Source of the DNA: Heliomarina sp018223035
GTDB taxonomy: Bacteria > Pseudomonadota > Alphaproteobacteria > Rhodobacterales > Rhodobacteraceae
DNA: 64,000 nt
Direction of reading: 5' to 3'
Assembly: GCA_018223035.1 (NCBI GenBank)
Contig: JAAEZD010000015.1
Coordinates: forward strand, 1 to 64,000
Shown: positions 59,739 through 64,000 of the stretch, in pieces
Position numbering within the stretch: position 1 is the first letter of the stretch
Layout: every line of letters begins with the position of its first letter
Program-made: the position numbers and the translations under genes
The notes under the pieces: generated by a model
The model's database searches: none
What the model was told of the DNA's origin: nothing
Seen by the model: only the letters and a program-made list of their open reading frames with translations

Positions 59739-61490
59739 TTAGAACATAAAATACCGCTGCGCCATAGGCAGAACCTCGGCTGGTTCGCAGGTCAGAAGCT
59801 CTCCGTCGGCGCGAACCTCGTAGGTTTCGGGGTTCACTTCGATTTTGGGCGTGGCGTTGTTTAGCAGCAGATCGGCCTTGCCGATGTCGCGCGTATTCTG
59901 CACCGCAATCGTTTGTTTCGCGAGCCCGAGCTTGTGTCGAATACCGTCGGCCTGCGCCGCTTCGGAGATGAATGTCACCGCCGAATGTTCCAGCGACCGG
60001 CCAAAGGCGCCGAACATCGGGCGCGTGTAGACCGGCTGCGGAGTCGGGATCGAGGCGTTGGGGTCGCCCATCTGGGCGCAGACAATGGTGCCGCTCATCA
60101 GGACCATTTCCGGCTTCACGCCGAAAAAGGCCGGGTTCCACAACACGAGATCGGCGCGCTTGCCTTCCTCGATCGACCCGATCTCTTTCGAGATACCGTG
60201 GGCGATGGCCGGGTTGATCGTATACTTGGCGATATAGCGGCGAACGCGGAAGTTGTCGTTGTCGCCCTTTTCCTCGGGCAGGCGGCCGCGCTGTTTCTTC
60301 ATCTTGTCGGCGGTCTGCCACGTACGGATCAGCACTTCGCCAACGCGGCCCATTGCCTGACTGTCCGAGGCGATGATCGAAAAGGCGCCCATGTCATGCA
60401 GGATGTCTTCGGCGGCAATGGTTTCGCGACGGATGCGGGATTCGGCGAAAGCCACGTCTTCGGGGATCGACTTGTCGAGATGGTGGCAGACCATCAGCAT
60501 GTCGAGATGTTCTTCCAGAGTGTTGACCGTGAAAGGCCGTGTCGGGTTCGTGGAAGAGGGCAGGACGTGGGCCTCGCCACAGATCTTTATGATGTCCGGC
60601 GCGTGACCGCCGCCCGCGCCCTCGGTGTGAAAGGCGTGGATCGTGCGGCCCTTCATGGCTTTGACGGTGTGTTCGACAAAGCCGGATTCATTCAGCGTAT
60701 CGGTGTGGATCATCACCTGCACGTCCATCGCATCGGCAACGCCAAGGCAGCAATCAATGGCGGCGGGGGTGGTGCCCCAGTCTTCGTGCAATTTGAGCGC
60801 GCAGGCGCCGCCCTTGATCTGTTCTTCCAGCGCGGCGGGCAGCGAGGCATTGCCCTTGCCAGCAAAGGCGAGGTTCATCGGGAACGCATCTGCGGCCTGC
60901 AACATGCGCGCCATATGCCAGGGGCCGGGCGTGACGGTCGTGGCCAGCGTACCATGCGCCGGGCCGGTGCCGCCGCCAAGCATCGTGGTCAGGCCTGAAT
61001 GCAGCGCGTCCTCAATCTGCTGTGGGCAGATAAAGTGGATGTGGCTGTCGAAACCGCCCGCGGTCAGGATGCGGCCTTCGCCTGCGATGATCTCGGTACC
61101 GGGGCCGATGATGATGTCGACACCGGGCTGGGTGTCCGGGTTGCCTGCCTTGCCGATCTTGTGGATGCGCCCGTCTTTCAAGCCCACGTCGGCCTTGTAG
61201 ATACCGGTATGATCGACGATCAGGGCGTTGGTGATCACCGTATCGACGGCGCCCTCGGCGCGGGTCATCTGGCTTTGGCCCATGCCGTCACGGATCACCT
61301 TGCCGCCGCCGAACTTGACCTCTTCGCCATAGATCGGCGCGTTGCGGCTACCAAGGCCTTGGGCCGCGCGTTCGGCGGTCAGGTCGTTTTCTACCTCGAT
61401 GATAAGGTCGGTATCGGCAAGGCGCAGGCGGTCCCCGGTTGTGGGGCCGAACATGGCGGCATAATCAGCGCGGTCGATCTTTGCGGGCAT
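59739..61490 (-). CDS. ureC: Urease subunit alpha UreC
   Basis: 583 residues, slightly longer than the usual ~570. Nickel ligands and catalytic residues are all visible: H150 and H152 (SHIHFICP), the carbamylated K233 (CALKLHEDWG), H262 (MIHTDTL), H288 (FHTEGAGGGH), flap C335 and H336 (MVCHHLD) and D376 (SDSQAMG). It hydrolyses urea to ammonia and carbamate in the cytoplasm. The AAGGA before the ATG is good. It follows the Met-rich small gene by 12 bases. Confidence 0.98.
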   Translation of the reverse strand: MPAKIDRADYAAMFGPTTGDRLRLADTDLIIEVENDLTAERAAQGLGSRNAPIYGEEVKFGGGKVIRDGMGQSQMTRAEGAVDTVITNALIVDHTGIYKADVGLKDGRIHKIGKAGNPDTQPGVDIIIGPGTEIIAGEGRILTAGGFDSHIHFICPQQIEDALHSGLTTMLGGGTGPAHGTLATTVTPGPWHMARMLQAADAFPMNLAFAGKGNASLPAALEEQIKGGACALKLHEDWGTTPAAIDCCLGVADAMDVQVMIHTDTLNESGFVEHTVKAMKGRTIHAFHTEGAGGGHAPDIIKICGEAHVLPSSTNPTRPFTVNTLEEHLDMLMVCHHLDKSIPEDVAFAESRIRRETIAAEDILHDMGAFSIIASDSQAMGRVGEVLIRTWQTADKMKKQRGRLPEEKGDNDNFRVRRYIAKYTINPAIAHGISKEIGSIEEGKRADLVLWNPAFFGVKPEMVLMSGTIVCAQMGDPNASIPTPQPVYTRPMFGAFGRSLEHSAVTFISEAAQADGIRHKLGLAKQTIAVQNTRDIGKADLLLNNATPKIEVNPETYEVRADGELLTCEPAEVLPMAQRYFMF

Positions 61491-61502
61491 CGGGCGGTCC
61501 TT

Positions 61503-61844
61503 TCAGCGGCGCGGGCCGGGTCGGGGGGTCATGCCCCGCTTGGCCAGTCTGCGGGAATTCGAACGGGTCTTGCGGCGCAGCCGGGTCACGGCGACGTCGA
61601 CGATCTGGTCGGGACGTTTCCCGGCAAGAGCCGCCCGTTGGGCGGCAGCAATGGAGCCCATGAAGGCCAGCGGTTTCTCGGCCACCATGCGCTTGTTCTC
61701 GGACGGGGTGACCGACCACATACCGGCCATGCCGAGCATCCGCATTGACATCACGGACATGGTTTCGATCCAGAGCATATTCATGTTCATCCACTGCCCG
61801 ATCATATCTGCAGGCGTTGCGAACTGATTACCCTTGCGTGCCAT
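61503..61844 (-). CDS. Small Met-rich protein between ureB and ureC
   Basis: 113 residues. It starts one base after the ureB stop, has GGGAGA upstream inside ureB, and ends 12 bases before ureC, so it fits the operon as a translated gene. The N-terminal half is rich in Met and Trp (IGQWMNMNMLWIETMSVMSM, RMLGMAGMWSV), then KRMVAEKPLAFMGS and a basic end RRKTRSNSRRLAKRG. The layout of hydrophobic helix plus basic tail recalls phasin-like or small Rhodobacterales proteins I remember only vaguely. Not a canonical urease gene; function unknown. Confidence 0.72.
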   Translation of the reverse strand: MARKGNQFATPADMIGQWMNMNMLWIETMSVMSMRMLGMAGMWSVTPSENKRMVAEKPLAFMGSIAAAQRAALAGKRPDQIVDVAVTRLRRKTRSNSRRLAKRGMTPRPGPRR

Positions 61845-61845
61845 G

Positions 61846-62151
61846 TCAGAGGTCTCCCATCACGGCCTGGTTGAAACCGAAAACCCGTCGGCTGCCGGTT
61901 AGTGGGATCAGCGTGACATCGCGGCGCTGACCGGGTTCGAAACGCACGGCCGTTCCGGCGGCAATATCGAGCCGCATGCCGCGCGCCTTGTCCCGGTCAA
62001 AGTCGAGCGCGAGGTTGGTTTCGGCAAAATGGTAGTGCGAACCGACCTGAACCGGGCGGTCGCCGGTATTGGCCACCTGAAGCGTGATTGGCTCGCGCCC
62101 TTCGTTCAGGGTGATTTCGCCGGGGGCAGGGAACAGTTCGCCCGGGATCAT
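61846..62151 (-). CDS. ureB: Urease subunit beta UreB
   Basis: 101 residues, the standard size. MIPGELFPAPGEITLNEGRE at the N-terminus, then VANTGDRPVQVGSHYHFAETN and GTAVRFEPGQRRDVTLIPL are the UreB hallmarks. A structural subunit of the trimeric urease. Its start overlaps the stop of the His-rich small gene (ATGA). Confidence 0.96.
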   Translation of the reverse strand: MIPGELFPAPGEITLNEGREPITLQVANTGDRPVQVGSHYHFAETNLALDFDRDKARGMRLDIAAGTAVRFEPGQRRDVTLIPLTGSRRVFGFNQAVMGDL

Positions 62152-62342
62152 TTTCTGGGTCCGCCGGTATAGAAATAGGCACCGACGGCAGCGGCGACGA
62201 CGAAGAGCGCCGCGACGATGGCGAGCCAGCTTTCGCCGCCATGCGGGTGCAGGTGCGCGTGATCGCCCTGATGCGCAAGGGCAGGGTGGGCGGCAAGGCT
62301 TGTCAGGGCGATTGCAAGGTAGGTGGGAGCCTGCTTGATCAT
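62148..62342 (-). CDS. Small His-rich membrane protein between ureA and ureB
   Basis: 64 residues. An N-terminal signal-like segment (YLAIALTSLAAHPALA) is followed by the His-rich stretch HQGDHAHLHPHGG (H24-H35 region), a hydrophobic helix WLAIVAALFVVAAAVGAYFY and a short basic end. The arrangement places the histidines outside the cytoplasm. It overlaps ureB by 4 bases and follows ureA by 24, so it is part of the operon. A nickel-binding or nickel-uptake accessory role is suggested by histidines and context only; it is too short to be HupE/UreJ. Confidence 0.75.
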   Translation of the reverse strand: MIKQAPTYLAIALTSLAAHPALAHQGDHAHLHPHGGESWLAIVAALFVVAAAVGAYFYTGGPRK

Positions 62343-62366
62343 GTTAAAGACCTTTTCTACGGAATT

Positions 62367-62669
62367 CTAGCGGATGGGATTATGGACGGTGACCAGTTTG
62401 GTGCCGTCGGGAAAGGTAGCCTCGACCTGTACGTCATGGATCATCTCGGGGATGCCCTCCATACATTGATCGCGGGTGATGACGCGGGCCCCGGCTTCCA
62501 TCATCTCGGCGACCGAGCGTCCGTCGCGGGCGCCTTCGACAACCGCATCGGTGATCAGGGCAATTGCCTCGGGATGGTTCAGCTTGACGCCGCGCGCCAG
62601 TCGCTTGCGGGCAACTTCGGCGGCAAGGGCGACCAGCAGCTTGTCTTTTTCTCTGGGGGTCAATTGCAT
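62367..62669 (-). CDS. ureA: Urease subunit gamma UreA
   Basis: 100 residues from the ATG at 62667-62669; the frame opens further upstream inside ureD. MQLTPREKDKLLVALAAEVA, NHPEAIALITDAVVEGARDG and DVQVEATFPDGTKLVTVHNP are the complete UreA pattern. A small structural subunit. One base separates it from the ureD stop. Confidence 0.97.
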   Translation of the reverse strand: MQLTPREKDKLLVALAAEVARKRLARGVKLNHPEAIALITDAVVEGARDGRSVAEMMEAGARVITRDQCMEGIPEMIHDVQVEATFPDGTKLVTVHNPIR

Positions 62670-62670
62670 G

Positions 62671-63474
62671 TCAAATCGTCCATGTTCTTGGAATCGGGGC
62701 ATCTTGCAGGCGTTCAATAACCGGCACAAGACTTTGGCGCAGCAGGTAGCCGTCGGCGGCCAGCAGGCGCGCAAAGAGAACGCCGGGGCGGATCAGGCTG
62801 ACGCCGCCGCGCTCGGGCATGAGTTTTTTCAGCGGGGCGAGAAAGCTTTCGGCGTCGTTGGCTATATAGACAACGCTCGCGAATGCGCGCGCGCCGCCGG
62901 CGATAAAGCGTTCGTCGAGATGTCCTGCGACATCCCCGTTCAGCAGCGTCGCATCAGCAAAGACAAGTTCGCCGTCTCGGCGTATTTCATAGCGATCGCT
63001 GAAATGCGCGGTCCGAACCTCTTCGCGGCTGGCGCGGCGTCCCGCTAATACCGGTTCGACCAGCAAGAGCCGTCCGGTGCCGGTGATCTCGGCGCTGAGG
63101 CGACGCTCGAATGCGCAGTGGTCGAACAGGATGGTTTCCTGCGGCAGCCAGTCGATCCGGGCGCCGTCTGCAACCGAAAGGCGCGTCGACATGCGTCCGA
63201 TCTCGCCGGGCTGGGCGCGGTAGATTCGTTCCGCTGCCTGCGTCGTCATGGTCAGGCGGCTGTTCTCGCCCGCGCTGATGGTTGCGTCAAAGCGATCGCC
63301 GCCGGTAATTCCGCCGGCCGTATTCAGCGAAACCGCTGTCAGGGTAGGGCCGCTGACCCGCGGCAAGAGGGCCTTGGACGCGCCGGATTGATACAGATCG
63401 TCCAGCACCGAACGCTCGCCACGCGCCTTTGAGGATACCCTTAGCCTGCCAAGCGCACGGGGCTGGCGCGGCAT
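62671..63474 (-). CDS. ureD: Urease accessory protein UreD
   Basis: 267 residues from the ATG at 63472-63474, chosen because AGGA precedes it and PRALGRLRVSSKARGERSVLDDLYQSG starts as usual for the family; an in-frame ATG at 63561 would add 29 residues without a ribosome site. LNTAGGITGGDRF near 52-64 and TMTTQAAERIYR near 74-85 are UreD/H signatures. It forms the scaffold for UreF-UreG on apo-urease. First gene of the operon. Confidence 0.92.
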   Translation of the reverse strand: MPRQPRALGRLRVSSKARGERSVLDDLYQSGASKALLPRVSGPTLTAVSLNTAGGITGGDRFDATISAGENSRLTMTTQAAERIYRAQPGEIGRMSTRLSVADGARIDWLPQETILFDHCAFERRLSAEITGTGRLLLVEPVLAGRRASREEVRTAHFSDRYEIRRDGELVFADATLLNGDVAGHLDERFIAGGARAFASVVYIANDAESFLAPLKKLMPERGGVSLIRPGVLFARLLAADGYLLRQSLVPVIERLQDAPIPRTWTI

Positions 63475-63905
63475 GGTTTCCTGCGGAAAAAGAGCGCTGG
63501 GAATATTGATGGGGACCTCCGAAACCAGCCTTGATCGGCCATCAAATGGATGCCGTTCCATAACAGTGAATACACGTCAGAATCGCGGATTCGGTCAAGA
63601 TTGCGACGCTGCGCGCTTAATGGTTGTGCGTTTAGCAAGGTGGTGCCTAAAAAGTAATCGACACAACCCGGTTGCGCGCGGGCCGGGCCGCAAATCTGTT
63701 GATGGCAGAGCCGTTCACATCCTTGCTGTACCGGCCCGACATCGCGAAAACGCTGAATAAAAAGAACGGGTGTGTGACGATCCGCTGAATGGGACTTCGA
63801 CAGGATCGCCACACGGATGCAACGATAGTGTTGCGGGGGATTAGCTAGCATTGCGCGCCGACAAGGCAAGCGCAGGGCTGCCGGTTGTCCGCACGGAGGA
63901 CTTCT
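63475..63905. other. Divergent control region of the urease operon and the binding-protein gene
   Basis: About 430 bases (345 if ureD starts at 63561) without a credible gene. A GGTGGTGCC-type half-site and other short dyads are visible but none matches a site I can name; I could not identify an NtrC or sigma-54 element with confidence. CGGAGGA precedes the ATG at 63906. Confidence 0.45.
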
Positions 63906-64000
63906 ATGAAATTTGTAAAAACCGCACTGGCGAGCTCTGTCGCCTTCGGACTGTGCGCGCTGCCTGCATTTGCACAGGACTGCCCGATCAAGATCGGCGT
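63906..64000 (+). CDS. Periplasmic substrate-binding protein of an ABC transporter, N-terminal part
   Basis: The 31 visible residues begin with a signal peptide (MKFVKTALASSVAFGLCALP, cleavage after AFA) followed by QDCPIKIGV, a start common in branched-chain amino acid/urea-type binding proteins. GGAGGA lies five bases before the ATG. The gene is cut by the window end. A position divergent from ureD makes a urea or amide transporter (UrtA-like) attractive, but nothing in the fragment proves it. Confidence 0.6.
   Translation, partial: MKFVKTALASSVAFGLCALPAFAQDCPIKIG

Noticed and set aside
61465..61794. 109-codon minus-strand frame overlapping the Met-rich gene
   Set aside because: It has no operon-like spacing or ribosome site and its sequence is Arg/His-rich; the frame 61503-61844 fits far better.
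63441..63869. 142-codon minus-strand frame in the ureD upstream region
   Set aside because: No ribosome site, Cys/Arg-rich irregular translation, overlaps ureD in another frame.

Overview
The window is a GC-rich, densely coded piece of an alphaproteobacterial chromosome, most likely from a marine Rhodobacterales (Roseobacter-type) organism. This rests on gene content (HutF-type histidine degradation, PtsP, a BMP-type transporter, ChoXWV, several TRAP and SBP systems, the carboxyspermidine polyamine pathway) and on protein similarity recalled from those groups; no search could be run. No tRNA, rRNA, CRISPR array, insertion sequence or prophage was recognised. A run of 10 N at 40184-40193 is an assembly gap inside choV.

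Layout. 1-5348 (+): end of an iron-dependent alcohol dehydrogenase, a GST, then a tight trio of acyl-CoA ligase, 3-hydroxyacyl-CoA dehydrogenase-like enzyme and a TPP-dependent enzyme. 5452-9985 (-): Stf0-type sulfotransferase, an SDR/luciferase-like pair, and a DUF952-pyrD-arsC operon. 10169-19125: 5'-nucleotidase, methyltransferase, TPR-sulfotransferase, SRAP peptidase, flavin reductase, GNAT, EcsC, Nudix, DUF1178 and SDR genes. 19212-22910: lysC and ptsP.

22907-30189 is a complete hut locus: hutC-hutF on the minus strand and hutI-hutH-hutG-hutU on the plus strand, around a divergent control region with a strong inverted repeat. It encodes conversion of histidine to glutamate and formate by the HutF/HutG branch, and ends in a clear terminator. 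30634-37418 encodes a BMP-family (nucleoside-type) ABC transporter followed by an IPNS-like 2-oxoglutarate oxygenase, a VOC protein and a cysteine hydrolase: an uncharacterised uptake and degradation module. 37499-40488 is the choline transporter choXWV. 40566-42968 encodes carboxynorspermidine/carboxyspermidine decarboxylase and dehydrogenase. 43169-51263 is a catabolic island with an acyl-CoA ligase, two enoyl-CoA hydratases, a TRAP transporter and two paralogous GntR regulators at its two ends.

52914-57397 holds five signalling genes (two histidine kinases and three response regulators) in which no response regulator carries a recognisable DNA-binding domain; it looks like a self-contained phosphorelay. 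57398-63474 (-) is a urease operon, ureD-A-x-B-y-C-z-E-F-G, carrying three extra small genes: x, a His-rich membrane peptide; y, a Met-rich protein; z, a DUF1127 protein. The window closes with the start of a divergent periplasmic binding protein gene.

Best candidates for something not yet described are the output-less phosphorelay island, the BMP/2OG-oxygenase module and the two small proteins inside the urease operon. All functional proposals for these are inference from sequence and context.
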